Of a DNA stretch of 39,120 bases, positions 27,844 through 37,827 are shown one piece after another. The position numbers and the translations under genes were made by a program. Under the pieces are notes generated by a model. That model searched no databases. It was given only the letters and a program-made list of their open reading frames with translations, and was not told the origin of the DNA. This DNA is from a bacterium (GTDB lineage Bacteria; Patescibacteriota; Microgenomatia; UBA12405; BS750m-G30): the NCBI GenBank assembly GCA_021157735.1, contig JAGGVZ010000046.1, positions 1 to 39,120 on the forward strand, given 5' to 3'. Position 1 is the stretch's first letter; every line of letters begins with the position of its first letter.

Positions 27844-28881
27844 ATGAGCCGAAAGCAATTGTTTGCTTCCCGGTTGCAAAAAGGCGATACTATTGCCATT
27901 GTAAGTCCGTCTGGATGCGGAGCTGGGCTTTTTTCTCACAGAGTCAAAAGAGGTATAAAAAATCTTGAGCGTAGAGGCTACAGGGTTGTCTTTGGAAAAA
28001 ATGCTTTCAAAGTAACTGGTTATACAGCAGGCTCTCCCCAAGAAAGAGCCGAAGATATTAATCAACTTTTTAAAGATAAAGCAGTAAAAGCAATTGTGTG
28101 TGCTATTGGTGGTAATCACTCTAATCAACTTTTACCTCACCTGGACTGGAAAGCGATTAAAGATAACCCCAAAATTTTTTGTGGCTTTTCCGATATTACG
28201 GTTTTGCATCTCGCTATTCACAAAAAAACTGGACTTATTACTTTCTATGGACCAAGCTTTTTAAATCAGTTTTCTGAATACCCTACAATACACCGCTATA
28301 CCTGGGAGTATTTTTGTAAAGCTGTTGCTTCTCCTTCTCCAATAGGAAAAATTACCCCTTCTTCTTGGTGGACAGACGAAGTTTTAGATTGGGCTGAAAA
28401 AAAGGACTCACAAAGACCAAGAAGGAAAAAGAAAAATTGCGGTTGGATTTGGTTAAGGAGTGGGCGAGCATGCGGCCGATTAATTGGAGGATGTATTACC
28501 TCTCTCATGCATCTTAGAGGGACTTCTTATTTTCCTTCGTTTAAGAATGCCCTATTCTTTTGGGAAATACCCGAGGGTGAAAGTATATACGAAGGAGAGC
28601 CCGTTTCTGTAATAGATTCATATTTGACCGATCTTGAGTTAAGCGGAGTTTTCGAAAAAATTAAAGGAATGATAGTTGGAAGACCTTATCGTTATAACAA
28701 ACGCCAAGTTAAAGATTTAGTCGAGGTGATAAAAACAAGGACATCTGGCTATAATTTTCCTATTTTATTCAATGTTGATTTTGGCCACACAGATCCAATA
28801 ATCACATTACCCATAGGCGTGAGGGGAACTCTCGACTCTCAGCAAGATCTCTTTTCGATAGATGGAAAAGCTGTATGCTAA
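27844..28881 (+). CDS. S66 family (MccF/LD-carboxypeptidase) peptidase
   Basis: GDTIAIVSPSG, AIGGNHSNQLLPHLDW, FCGFSDITVLHLAIHKKTGLITFYGPSF, CGRLIGGCITSLMHLRGTSYFP. Confidence 0.88.
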   Translation: MSRKQLFASRLQKGDTIAIVSPSGCGAGLFSHRVKRGIKNLERRGYRVVFGKNAFKVTGYTAGSPQERAEDINQLFKDKAVKAIVCAIGGNHSNQLLPHLDWKAIKDNPKIFCGFSDITVLHLAIHKKTGLITFYGPSFLNQFSEYPTIHRYTWEYFCKAVASPSPIGKITPSSWWTDEVLDWAEKKDSQRPRRKKKNCGWIWLRSGRACGRLIGGCITSLMHLRGTSYFPSFKNALFFWEIPEGESIYEGEPVSVIDSYLTDLELSGVFEKIKGMIVGRPYRYNKRQVKDLVEVIKTRTSGYNFPILFNVDFGHTDPIITLPIGVRGTLDSQQDLFSIDGKAVC

Positions 28882-28982
28882 AAAATGATTAAACCGCCGC
28901 AATCAAAATAAATGGGATAAGGATTCATACGGGTTGAAGGGTAGATTCAGTGTTCTACGATATTATTTGTAGACAATGAAAA

Positions 28983-29210
28983 ATGGATATTTTTGTTTCT
29001 GTAAAAACAAATGCTGGGCAGGAAAAGGTTGAGAAAATAGATGAAACTCACTTTAAAGTTTGGGTAAATCAGCCAGCTAAAGAAGGCAAAGCCAATAAAG
29101 CGGTTATTAATTTACTTGCTAAAGCTCTAGGTATACCTAAATCAAGATTAATAATTATTAAAGGGCAAAAGTCACGACAAAAGATAATTAAAGTTTTTTC
29201 CTCTAGTTAA
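28983..29210 (+). CDS. DUF167/YggU family protein
   Basis: VKTNAGQEKVEKIDETHFKVWVNQPAKEGKANKAVINLLAKALGIPKSRLIIIKGQKSRQKIIKV. Confidence 0.88.
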   Translation: MDIFVSVKTNAGQEKVEKIDETHFKVWVNQPAKEGKANKAVINLLAKALGIPKSRLIIIKGQKSRQKIIKVFSSS

Positions 29211-29278
29211 CTACTTCTTGACTCTCAGAACAGCTCCAATATACAGCTTAATTAGCCAAAAGATATTAAAATAAATAA

Positions 29279-30140
29279 ATGAATAATTCTCTTTTAAGTT
29301 GGACAAAAGCTACTCTTCAAAAATTATCTTTAAAACCAGACCTAAAACATAAAGGTCAGCATTTTCTTGTGGACAAAAATCTGGGGAAATTTTTAATTTC
29401 TCAACTGCCGGAATTACCGATAATTGAGATTGGTTCTGGCTTGGGAGCAATTACCGGGTTTCTTGTCCAGAGAAATCTTCCTGTTGTTGCGGTAGAAATT
29501 GACCGCCGGTTTGAACCAATATTAGCTCCTTTACAAGAAAAATATTCCAATCTAAAGGTAATTTTTGCCAACGTTCTGAAAGTTGATTTTTCTCAAATAG
29601 AAAAAGAGTTTAAATTTAAAAACAAGGTTTGGCTGACAGGAAATCTTCCCTATCAGTTAGTGGAGCCGTTATTATTAAAATTGGTAAGAAATCCGAAAGA
29701 AAGAGAGGTAATAGCAGGGGCTACCTTTCTTATCAGTGAACGCTCGGCTCGGGAGATGGGGAAATTGAAGCCGCCACGAGGCAAATTAGGAATTTTGGCT
29801 ACTAGTTTATTTAATTTCCAGTTAATTAAAGTTGGAATCGGGAAAGAAAATTTTTGGCCTCCTTCCCGGACTAGTTCTGCCATCGTTAAGTTAACTAAAT
29901 TAAAACCAAAAGAGCTTTACTCTTCTCCATCTCGCTTCTTTGGTACCGACTGTTTACCCATCCAAGAAGCAAAGTAAAAAATAGTCTTCGAGAAGGACTG
30001 GTTATCTTATTCCAAACCACTAAGAACCAAGCAAGAGCAATAATTAAAAAATTAGGATTATCGGAAAATCTATTAGAGAAGACAGTTGAACAACTCAATG
30101 GGAACCAGCTTGAAGAACTCGACAAGGCCATCTTCAAAGT
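29279..30140 (+). CDS. rsmA: 16S rRNA dimethyladenosine transferase, frameshifted near 29935-29942
   Basis: KHKGQHFLVDKNLGKFLISQLPELPIIEIGSGLGAITGFL, LTGNLPYQLVEPLLLKL; C-terminal helix bundle FTHPRSKVKNSLREGLVILFQTTKNQARAIIKKLGLSENLLEKTVEQL lies in another frame. True end uncertain. Confidence 0.8.
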
Positions 30141-30244
30141 TAGTAATAATCAAAAGTCTTTTCCGCTCTGCTCTCTTTCTAGTTCGGAGAAGAAATTTTC
30201 TGTTTTGATCAGTTCTCTCTTTTCACTTATCATTTTACTTTTCC

Positions 30245-30785
30245 TCACCGATAGTCTTCGTTGGCTTTTCGAGTAAATTCTGCTAACTCGGCATCGGTCA
30301 TTAGCTTAATCCCTAGTTCTTTAGCAGCCTGTTTAATTCGCTTTTCCGCCCATTTTTTTCACTTGCTTGGGTGATAAGAACTTCTAATATGATAACCCCA
30401 AACTTTACTCCACTTTAGCGCTATTTCTACATCTTTGTATCTATAGTTATGATGCTTCTGAGAAGATTCTTGAACCTCAGTGAATCCCAATTTTTTAAAC
30501 ATGGTGACGACCTTTTCTACTTGAGAAGGATCAATAGGAATTTCTGTCTCTTCAAAATCACTCCCCTTACCTATTTTGTTTAACTTCAAAACTATTTTTG
30601 CTGTTCGCTTTGGTTTATTGTCAACAACTTTAAGAAGTTTATCAGGAAGAATAAAGAAAAGGATGTTCTTATCATCTGGCCCCAAATCTTCAGCATTCTG
30701 ATCCAAAAACTTTTTTTAACTGATTGTATTTTTCCTCTGAAAAAATGGCTCGAAATTCAATTTCGATTCTTTTCTTCTGGTCCAC
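30245..30785 (-). pseudogene. CYTH-domain protein (class IV adenylyl cyclase/triphosphatase-like) with three frame changes
   Basis: GTG DQKKRIEIEFRAIFSEEKYNQLKK | FLDQNAEDLGPDDKN...KHHNYRYKDVEIALKWSKVWGYH | LEVLITQASEK | KWAEKRIKQAAKELGIKLMTDAELAEFTRKANEDYR* across frames. Confidence 0.7.
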
Positions 30786-31887
30786 AATGGATCTTGGCAA
30801 GACTTTTAATGTAATGGTTGATGATTTTATCTGCTTCGTTTTTCCAGGAATAGTTTCTTTCTACCCATTGTCTAGCCTTAACCAACTTCTTTTTTGGAAT
30901 TGAACGCGAGAAAAGTCGAGTTATTAGTTGGGGATATTTATCTAAATTATCCTCTATGATTAGATGATTTCTAATTGTTTCCTTCAACCCCTCGATTGCT
31001 AAACCAGTAGCAATAGTTGGTATTCCTGCTGACAAATAAACGAGTATTTTTAGGCGAGTTCCTGATCCTGATGTAAGCGGAGCAAGAGCTATTCTAGTTT
31101 GTGAGAGTATCGGGTTTATATCGACAACTCCTCCAGTAAATTTAACTTTTTCTCCAAATTTTTTCATTTTCTGAGAGAGATATTTAGGGTAATTGCCTAC
31201 AAAAACAAATTCGGCTTGAGGTAAATTTTTTACAACAGGAGGAATAATTCTTTCTCTGATTATATTTACTGCTTCCTCATTTGGTTTATAAAACATATTT
31301 CCTAAAAATAAAACCAGTTTTTTGTTTGTTCTATTATTTTCGAATTGATAATTTTCTGGAGTAATGCAGCCACGATATAAAACGATTTTTTTCCTATCGA
31401 TTCCTATTTCGACTAAATCCTGCTTGTCTTTTTTTGAGCGGGCTAGAATTAAGTCGCTTTTTTCGCCGGCAATGCGTTCATATTTAATTGCCTTTTCAAT
31501 TTTCTTTTTGCTTCCGCCAAGGCGCGTGATTAATGTGTGATTAACATTGAGTACTTCCCAAACCTTTAAGCACCTTTTTCCTACCAAGTCTGCTTGAAAG
31601 GAAACTGCTTCAGCGCTGTCGAAGTGGCAGACGTTAATCTTATATTTTTCAATTAGATGTTGATAGAGTCTTGAGTTAATATAAAAATCACTTGGCTTAA
31701 TAAAAATTGTAGTAAAAGGTTGTTTTAAATATAACTGGTAATTATCCCAACCACGATAACACCGAAATAGAAAAACATTTGTGTTTTTCTTTTGTGCCAT
31801 TGTTTTAATTAGGCCGAACAATGATTCTGACCCACCTTCTTGAGGAGGAAGAAATGGTCCATCGCGGAAAAAGGCTACTCTAAGCAT
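30757..31887 (-). CDS. Glycosyltransferase family 4-like (GT-B)
   Basis: FFRDGPFLPPQEGGSESLFGLI, LVLFLGNMFYKPNEEAVNII, LAPLTSGSGTRLKILVYLSAGIPTIATGLAIEGL. Confidence 0.85.
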   Translation of the reverse strand: MLRVAFFRDGPFLPPQEGGSESLFGLIKTMAQKKNTNVFLFRCYRGWDNYQLYLKQPFTTIFIKPSDFYINSRLYQHLIEKYKINVCHFDSAEAVSFQADLVGKRCLKVWEVLNVNHTLITRLGGSKKKIEKAIKYERIAGEKSDLILARSKKDKQDLVEIGIDRKKIVLYRGCITPENYQFENNRTNKKLVLFLGNMFYKPNEEAVNIIRERIIPPVVKNLPQAEFVFVGNYPKYLSQKMKKFGEKVKFTGGVVDINPILSQTRIALAPLTSGSGTRLKILVYLSAGIPTIATGLAIEGLKETIRNHLIIEDNLDKYPQLITRLFSRSIPKKKLVKARQWVERNYSWKNEADKIINHYIKSLAKIHCGPEEKNRN

Positions 31888-32444
31888 TGAAGCAAAATTA
31901 TCTTTATTACCTTTTTAATTGGCAACTTACTAGAAATACTTATCTTTGGGACTTCCGGCTCCATTAGTGGAAAGATGTTTTCATAAAAGTGCTTCATCTT
32001 TTTGAGACAATAGTTATTGGTCCATGGGCTGCGAGGACTTGGTTTGCGGTTTTTTCTGATGAAACAGAATTTTATTGGGCTACGAAGATAAATATAAAGA
32101 TTAGGTGGAATTAGCTTCTTTCTAAAACTATTTAGATACCATTTTCGAGCAATGGTAAAGGAACTGTGATGCTCGGGGTCATTTCTAACAGCATAATTAA
32201 AAGCTAAAGTTGAGATGTAATTTCTGTCTACAACTACATGTTGATGTTTAGAACACATTTTCCTAGCCAAGGTACACTTGTTTTCATCATTGATAAAATA
32301 AGGGTTTTTAAAATCTTTTTGCTTCTTTATTTCATTTACATCTACTACAATTTGCTCTACTAAACCAAAGGAATATTCCTTTGCCAATAGTTCTGCAATA
32401 GTTGTTTTACCTGCTCCGGGTAATCCTTCCAAAACTATAATCAT
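31875..32444 (-). CDS. P-loop (deoxy)nucleoside/thymidylate kinase-like protein
   Basis: Walker A MIIVLEGLPGAGKTTIAELLAKEY; VVVDRNYISTLAF (DR motif). Confidence 0.75.
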   Translation of the reverse strand: MIIVLEGLPGAGKTTIAELLAKEYSFGLVEQIVVDVNEIKKQKDFKNPYFINDENKCTLARKMCSKHQHVVVDRNYISTLAFNYAVRNDPEHHSSFTIARKWYLNSFRKKLIPPNLYIYLRSPIKFCFIRKNRKPSPRSPWTNNYCLKKMKHFYENIFPLMEPEVPKISISSKLPIKKVIKIILLQCLE

Positions 32445-33501
32445 GTCTTTTGTTAACCTCTCTTAATTTGCTTTTGTCAGCAACAAAATACCACGATTTA
32501 TTTTTGAACAGTTGGTAATTAGTTCGAAAACGGCCCTTGATTAGAAGTTCTTTAATCCAATATGGCATGTGGGAAATAACCTTTTTTCTAATTACTTCCT
32601 TTTTAATAAAAAAGACATCCTTTCCTAATATAAGCTTTTTGTTAAACTCTTGATATTTTTTAAAAGTAAGTTTTCTTAATAATCGTGCTTTTCCTACATA
32701 TTGTTTTTCGTTGAAATTTCCAAATAACTCTTGTAATTTTTTCCTTGCTTCTTTGTTGTATACAGTTATTTCTAAAAAACCATTTCTTTTCAGAAGAGGG
32801 AAAATTGCAAAGAAGAATTCTTCTGGAACAGAAAAAAAATCAATCACATTAGTAGTGATAATAAGATTAAATTTTCCTAGCTTTTCTGGAGAATAATAGC
32901 AAATATCAGCTATTATAATTTTTTTAGGAAGTTTAAATTTTACACCACTAAAGCCGATAAGCCCCACTCCTTTTTTGATTAAGGAAAATTGCCTTTTGTC
33001 TTTTGGACCTCTCGTTATTCCAAGTATTTTGTCGAAAATTTTTACAGAAACTCTATCATCTCTTGTTAAGAGAAATTTTTTGAATTGATTAAGAGCTGCC
33101 AGATATTCTTCTTTTGGGATATCAATCTTTTCTCGTTGATGAGCTCTTTTCCTTTTCCCTATTAAATGGAGAAGAAATGCTTTGCCTACATCTTTTAGGC
33201 TAGCTCCTCGATCTATTAACCAACATGCATATAATTGGGATATTGCAGCTATAGGATTTTTTTCTACGACAACGGTTGAGTAACCTTTAGCAGCAAGATA
33301 ACAAGAATATAATACTCCCCCAACGACTAGAATCTGATTGGATGTTCTTTGTGATAAATCAATTTGTTTGCTTACAGAATCAAGCCAAAATCGACTTTGA
33401 TTTGGCCAAAAGAAGGTTCTTTCTTCTTCGTACTTTTCTGCTTGTTTAACTAAAGATGGTAATACCTGTTGAAGTTTTTTCTCATTCATGTTGAGAATCA
33501 A
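32407..33501 (-). CDS. Putative SAM-binding Rossmann enzyme (methyltransferase or aminocarboxypropyltransferase-like)
   Basis: ILVVGGVLYSCYLAAKGYSTVVVEKNP and LIITTNVIDFFSVPEEFFFAIFPLLKRNGFLEITVYN resemble motif I and motif IV-VI; family not certain. Confidence 0.45.
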   Translation of the reverse strand: MILNMNEKKLQQVLPSLVKQAEKYEEERTFFWPNQSRFWLDSVSKQIDLSQRTSNQILVVGGVLYSCYLAAKGYSTVVVEKNPIAAISQLYACWLIDRGASLKDVGKAFLLHLIGKRKRAHQREKIDIPKEEYLAALNQFKKFLLTRDDRVSVKIFDKILGITRGPKDKRQFSLIKKGVGLIGFSGVKFKLPKKIIIADICYYSPEKLGKFNLIITTNVIDFFSVPEEFFFAIFPLLKRNGFLEITVYNKEARKKLQELFGNFNEKQYVGKARLLRKLTFKKYQEFNKKLILGKDVFFIKKEVIRKKVISHMPYWIKELLIKGRFRTNYQLFKNKSWYFVADKSKLREVNKRHDYSFGRITRSR

Positions 33502-34148
33502 AGGTCATTTCCTAAATGTTCCTTTTTTAGTTCTCGAAAGAAATTTTTGATTTTCTCAAATCTCTTTCTTGCTACTGATTTACTGGTCTGAAAATAAAGC
33601 TTTCTTAAAAGTTGCTGACGACCTTTCTTTCCTTCTTTTTTCCAATATTCCATTTCTTCCGCTAAGTTTAATTTTGCTAATGCCGCATAAGTAAAGGTAC
33701 GCCAAATTTGTAAATAGCCGAAATTACCTAACTCGTCAGCATCTTTTAATACTTTTGCTTCTAGTAATTTTGGCTCGTTTTCTTTGCTTTCTAAAATAAT
33801 TTGACTACTTTTTTCGATTAATCTTTTATCTTTAACTACTTTGCCAATGATTGATTCCAGTTTTTGAACAGCAATAGAAACATGATCTTTATTAGCTTGA
33901 GATTGATAGTCAATCATTCCCTGTTTGTTAACGGCCTCGATTTTACCAATGTCGTGGAATAAAGCAGCGATAAAAAGAGCGTCAAAGTCAACACTTAGCT
34001 TTTCTTTTTCAGCTATTTTTATTGCAAAAGTAGCTACTTGAACTCCATGAAAAAAACGATACTCCTTTCCCCCTCCTAACTCGAAAGTATTTTTGAAGCT
34101 TTGATAAAGAATATCAATTAATTGCTTCCTTTGCGCTCTGCTTAGCAT
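33498..34148 (-). CDS. HD-domain phosphohydrolase
   Basis: RFFHGVQVATFAIKIAEKEKLSVDFDALFIAALFHDIGKIEAVNKQG...LKDADELGNFGYLQIW (H...HD...D). Confidence 0.8.
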   Translation of the reverse strand: MLSRAQRKQLIDILYQSFKNTFELGGGKEYRFFHGVQVATFAIKIAEKEKLSVDFDALFIAALFHDIGKIEAVNKQGMIDYQSQANKDHVSIAVQKLESIIGKVVKDKRLIEKSSQIILESKENEPKLLEAKVLKDADELGNFGYLQIWRTFTYAALAKLNLAEEMEYWKKEGKKGRQQLLRKLYFQTSKSVARKRFEKIKNFFRELKKEHLGNDL

Positions 34149-34270
34149 TTTATCTTTTCTTGTCGATAGTCTTCGTCAACTTTTCGAGTAAATTTTGCTA
34201 ATTCAGAAGAAGTTTTTCTGCTTGCCAAAATTCCTTGTAGTGAAAGGATGCTTTTTATTGACTCAATCAT
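34142..34270 (-). pseudogene. 42-aa remnant ORF ending in a CYTH-like C-terminus
   Basis: MIESIKSILSLQGILASRKTSSELAKFTRKVDEDYRQEKIKC*; ELAKFTRKVDEDYR matches ELAEFTRKANEDYR of the 30245-30785 gene. Confidence 0.55.
34164..34204 (-). repeat. Direct repeat copy B (copy A at 30249-30289)
   Basis: cgatagtcttcgtcaacttttcgagtaaattttgctaattc versus cgatagtcttcgttggcttttcgagtaaattctgctaactc, 36/41 identical by eye. Confidence 0.75.
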
Positions 34271-34292
34271 TAGTTCTTTTCCATTCGTTACA

Positions 34293-36887
34293 TTAGCCTT
34301 TCTTTTCTAGTTTTAGTTCCCCCTTCTTTACTGTAATTACAACCCTGGCCCCTTCTTTCACTTTTCCTTCTACAATCATCATCGCCAGGGGGTCAAGGAT
34401 TTTGCTTTGGATAAGACGTTTTAAGGGGCGGGCGCCAAAAACCGGATTGTAGCCGTGTTTTGCCAACCACTTCTTAGCTTCTGGAGTAACCTCGATTTTG
34501 ATTCGTTGATCAGCCAGTCTTCGTTCCACCTGCTTAATTTGTAGGTCGACAATTTGCTCAATATGTTTTTCATTAAGAGATTCAAAAAGAACAATTTGGT
34601 CGAGCCGATTAATAAATTCGGGTTTAAAAGAATGGTCAATAATCTCTCTCACTTCCCGTTCCATTTCTTCTTTTGATTTCTTTCCTTCGGCGTACTGGCG
34701 GATTATTTCACTCCCAAGGTTGGAAGTCATAATAATGACGGTGTTTTTGAAGTCTACCGTTCTTCCCTTGCCGTCGGTGAGGCGGCCATCGTCTAAAACT
34801 TGAAGGAGAATGTTAAAAACCTGGGGGTGAGCTTTTTCAATTTCATCTAACAAAATAACTGTATATGGTTTTCGGCGCACTGCTTCAGTTAGTTGTCCTC
34901 CTTCTTCATAACCTACATATCCCGGCGGGGCACCAATTAACCGGGCAACTGAGTGTTGTTCCATATATTCGCTCATATCAATGCGCACCATGGCATTTTC
35001 ATCATTAAAAAGAACTTCTGCCAAAGCTTTGGCTAGTTCTGTCTTCCCTACTCCAGTGGGACCAACAAATAAAAAGGAACCGATTGGTTTTCCTTCTTCT
35101 TTTATTCCCGCTCGGGCCCGACGAATGGCATTGGCCACTTCCTTAACAGCATTTTCTTGATTGACTACTCTCTTGTGAAGTTCATCTTCCAAATGAGCTA
35201 ATTTTTCTGACTCGGCGGCAACGAGACGAGAGACAGGAATTCCGGTCCAACGAGAAACAATTTTGGCAATATCTTCTTCCGTTACCTCTTCTTTAATTAG
35301 CCGTTCTTCCCGGGGAATCTTCTGCCATTTACTTTCCCATTCTTTTAATTCTTTCTCTACTTGGGGTATTTGCCCGTATTTAATTTCTGCCGCTTTATTC
35401 AAATCCAGTTCTCGTTCTGCTTTTTTAAGATTTTCTTGGAGCTGATCTAATTTGGCTTTTAATTCTCTTATTTTGCTAACAATTTCTTTTTGCCTTTCCC
35501 AAGCAGACTTTAAGTCTCTTAATTTCTCCTTTTTCTCGGCGAGTTCTTTTTCTAACTTTTTTCTTCTCTCTTGGACGGTTTTAGCTTTTTCCTTCTTTAA
35601 AGCCTGGAGCTCAATTTCAATCTGAGTAATTTTTCGCTGTAACTCATCCAGTTCTGTGGGCATTGATTCTACTTCTATCTTAAGTGATGAGGCAGCTTCA
35701 TCGATAAGATCTATTGCTTTATCAGGCAGGAGACGATCACGGATATAGCGGTCAGAAAGAACAGCGGCGGCCACAATAGCATCGTCGCTGATTTTGATAC
35801 CATGGTGAATTTCATATTTTTCTTTAAGACCGCGGAGGATAGCAATAGTGTCTTCAACGGTAGGTTCCTCGATATAGACCGGTTGGAACCGCCGTTCCAG
35901 GGCAGCATCTTTTTCGATGTATTTGCGGTATTCCGCTACCGTAGTAGCGCCAATAGCATGAAGTGTCCCCCGAGCTAAAGCTGGCTTGAGCATGTTGGCG
36001 GCATCCACCGCTCCTTCCGCCGCTCCCGCGCCTACTAAAGTGTGCAGTTCATCAATGAAAAGAATATATTTTCCCGCTCCTGCCTCAATTTCTTTTAAAA
36101 CAGCCTTTAATCTTTCCTCAAATTCACCGCGGAACTTGCTTCCTGCCAACAAGGCGGCTAGATCCAAAGCCAGAATCTCTTTATTTTTCAAACTTTCCGG
36201 GACATCGCCAGCAACAATTCGCTGAGCCAGCCCTTCTACAATCGCTGTCTTCCCTACTCCTGGATCACCAACAAGGACAGGGTTATTTTTTGTCCGTCGC
36301 GAGAGAATTTGCATTACCCGCCGAATTTCTTTATCGCGGCCAATCACGGGGTCTAATTTTCCTTCTCGTGCCTGTTGGGTTAAGTTAATCGTGTATTTTT
36401 CCAGAACGTTATATTTCCCCTCTGGATTTTGATCGGTTACCTTTTGTGTTCCCCGGAGTTCGTTTAAAACAGCCTTAACCTTTTCTTTATCTATTCCTAA
36501 TTTTCGGGCAATTTCTTGAGTGGCCGAGTCTTTTTCCAATAGGGCAAGGAAAAGGTGCTCGCGGGAAATAAATTCGTCACCAAAAGACTCCGCTTCTTTT
36601 TGAGCTTGATTTAAAACCGTCCCTAGTTCTTGAGAAATATAAACTTGTCCTAGCTCTCCCCCTACTGTTGGTAAAGATTGAAGTTTTTCTTCCGCCTCTT
36701 TAACTAGCTCTTCAAGACTAATTTCTAGTTTTTTCAAAACTTCCACTACCACTCCCTCAAAATCAACTATCAAGGCGAGGAGAAGATGAAGAGGAAGAAC
36801 TTGGGGGTGGCGGTATTCTTGGGCTAACTCTTGGGCTCTAACCAAAGCTTGTTGAGAATTGTATGTTAGTTTTTCCGGGTTAATCAT
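34293..36887 (-). CDS. clpB: ATP-dependent chaperone ClpB
   Basis: Two AAA+ modules ([37 protein letters not shown]), middle coiled coil, Clp N-domain. Confidence 0.95.
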   Translation of the reverse strand: MINPEKLTYNSQQALVRAQELAQEYRHPQVLPLHLLLALIVDFEGVVVEVLKKLEISLEELVKEAEEKLQSLPTVGGELGQVYISQELGTVLNQAQKEAESFGDEFISREHLFLALLEKDSATQEIARKLGIDKEKVKAVLNELRGTQKVTDQNPEGKYNVLEKYTINLTQQAREGKLDPVIGRDKEIRRVMQILSRRTKNNPVLVGDPGVGKTAIVEGLAQRIVAGDVPESLKNKEILALDLAALLAGSKFRGEFEERLKAVLKEIEAGAGKYILFIDELHTLVGAGAAEGAVDAANMLKPALARGTLHAIGATTVAEYRKYIEKDAALERRFQPVYIEEPTVEDTIAILRGLKEKYEIHHGIKISDDAIVAAAVLSDRYIRDRLLPDKAIDLIDEAASSLKIEVESMPTELDELQRKITQIEIELQALKKEKAKTVQERRKKLEKELAEKKEKLRDLKSAWERQKEIVSKIRELKAKLDQLQENLKKAERELDLNKAAEIKYGQIPQVEKELKEWESKWQKIPREERLIKEEVTEEDIAKIVSRWTGIPVSRLVAAESEKLAHLEDELHKRVVNQENAVKEVANAIRRARAGIKEEGKPIGSFLFVGPTGVGKTELAKALAEVLFNDENAMVRIDMSEYMEQHSVARLIGAPPGYVGYEEGGQLTEAVRRKPYTVILLDEIEKAHPQVFNILLQVLDDGRLTDGKGRTVDFKNTVIIMTSNLGSEIIRQYAEGKKSKEEMEREVREIIDHSFKPEFINRLDQIVLFESLNEKHIEQIVDLQIKQVERRLADQRIKIEVTPEAKKWLAKHGYNPVFGARPLKRLIQSKILDPLAMMIVEGKVKEGARVVITVKKGELKLEKKG

Positions 36888-36896
36888 CTTAACTAA

Positions 36897-36925
36897 ATAA
36901 TAGCTATCCTTTTGAATAATTGCAA
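36897..36925 (-). promoter_or_regulatory. Sigma70-type promoter of clpB
   Basis: Minus strand TTGCAA-17-TATTAT, 9 nt before ATG at 36887. Confidence 0.65.
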
Positions 36926-36936
36926 TATGCTATTCC

Positions 36937-36965
36937 TTGTAAAAAATCTTTGTGGGTTTTAAAAT
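36937..36965 (+). promoter_or_regulatory. Sigma70-type promoter of the 36973 gene
   Basis: TTGTAA-17-TAAAAT, 7 nt before ATG at 36973. Confidence 0.65.
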
Positions 36966-36972
36966 AAAAAAG

Positions 36973-37743
36973 ATGAAGGAAAAAAACCTGTTGAAGTGGC
37001 TGTTTCTGGGAATTTTGGTAGTTGTGTTAGGAGGGGTAGTTTTTGTTTTAGGGAGGATTTCGGGGGAAAAGACCCAAAGCAGAAAAGCAGCTTCTTTAGT
37101 TATCCCCGGTTACCAACTCGCTGAAATTGAAGGTGCCCCGGCAGAATATGTTGTCGATTTAAAGAATCAGGGAGAAAAAAGGCAGTTGGTAAGAGTCTAT
37201 ACCGAAAACAAGGAAACAAAGACTTTGCCGGTAATTATTAAGGTTTTTTCTTTAGGAAAAGACGGCTTTAAGGAAGAATTCAAATTCGAAGCAAAATTTC
37301 CTGGAAAAGCCAAGCCTCCTTTTGATGTGGCTAATCAATTAGAGGAAGTAAAAGTAGAAAAGAACTTTTGGGGAGACGGAAGGACAGTGGTATTTTTCTC
37401 TCTTTTTTCAAACTATTACGGCTCAGGAGGAAAAAATTATTTAATTTTTCTTAGCTACAAGGAGGGAAGATATCAGGTGGTTCAGGGTCCAGTCCTCGAT
37501 GAGTTAGCTGACTACCGGTTTACAGGCAAAAACGGGAAAGGAGAAGAACTAGTAGTAGCAAAAGCGGTTTGGAACACTGAAGAGGAAGGTCATTTCTCTC
37601 CTCACCGATACACTCTTGAGCACTGGATTTGGAATGAAAATAGCTATGAAAAAGCAGGTTTAGAAAGGACAACTGAAAATAAATATGACCCCGCTTCTAA
37701 TGTCTTGGACCAAATCATCCAGAAAGAGCCCCACTTGCTTTAG
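36973..37743 (+). CDS. Hypothetical single-TM exported protein
   Basis: N-terminal TM KNLLKWLFLGILVVVLGGVVFVLG followed by 220-aa ectodomain; divergent from clpB. Confidence 0.75.
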   Translation: MKEKNLLKWLFLGILVVVLGGVVFVLGRISGEKTQSRKAASLVIPGYQLAEIEGAPAEYVVDLKNQGEKRQLVRVYTENKETKTLPVIIKVFSLGKDGFKEEFKFEAKFPGKAKPPFDVANQLEEVKVEKNFWGDGRTVVFFSLFSNYYGSGGKNYLIFLSYKEGRYQVVQGPVLDELADYRFTGKNGKGEELVVAKAVWNTEEEGHFSPHRYTLEHWIWNENSYEKAGLERTTENKYDPASNVLDQIIQKEPHLL

Positions 37744-37827
37744 TCAATTTTTTATTTTGGAAATTTAGCGAGCTAATTATCAAAAAAATTCAAACAAAAA
37801 AGGATTGTGAGATTTTTTGCTTTTGGT

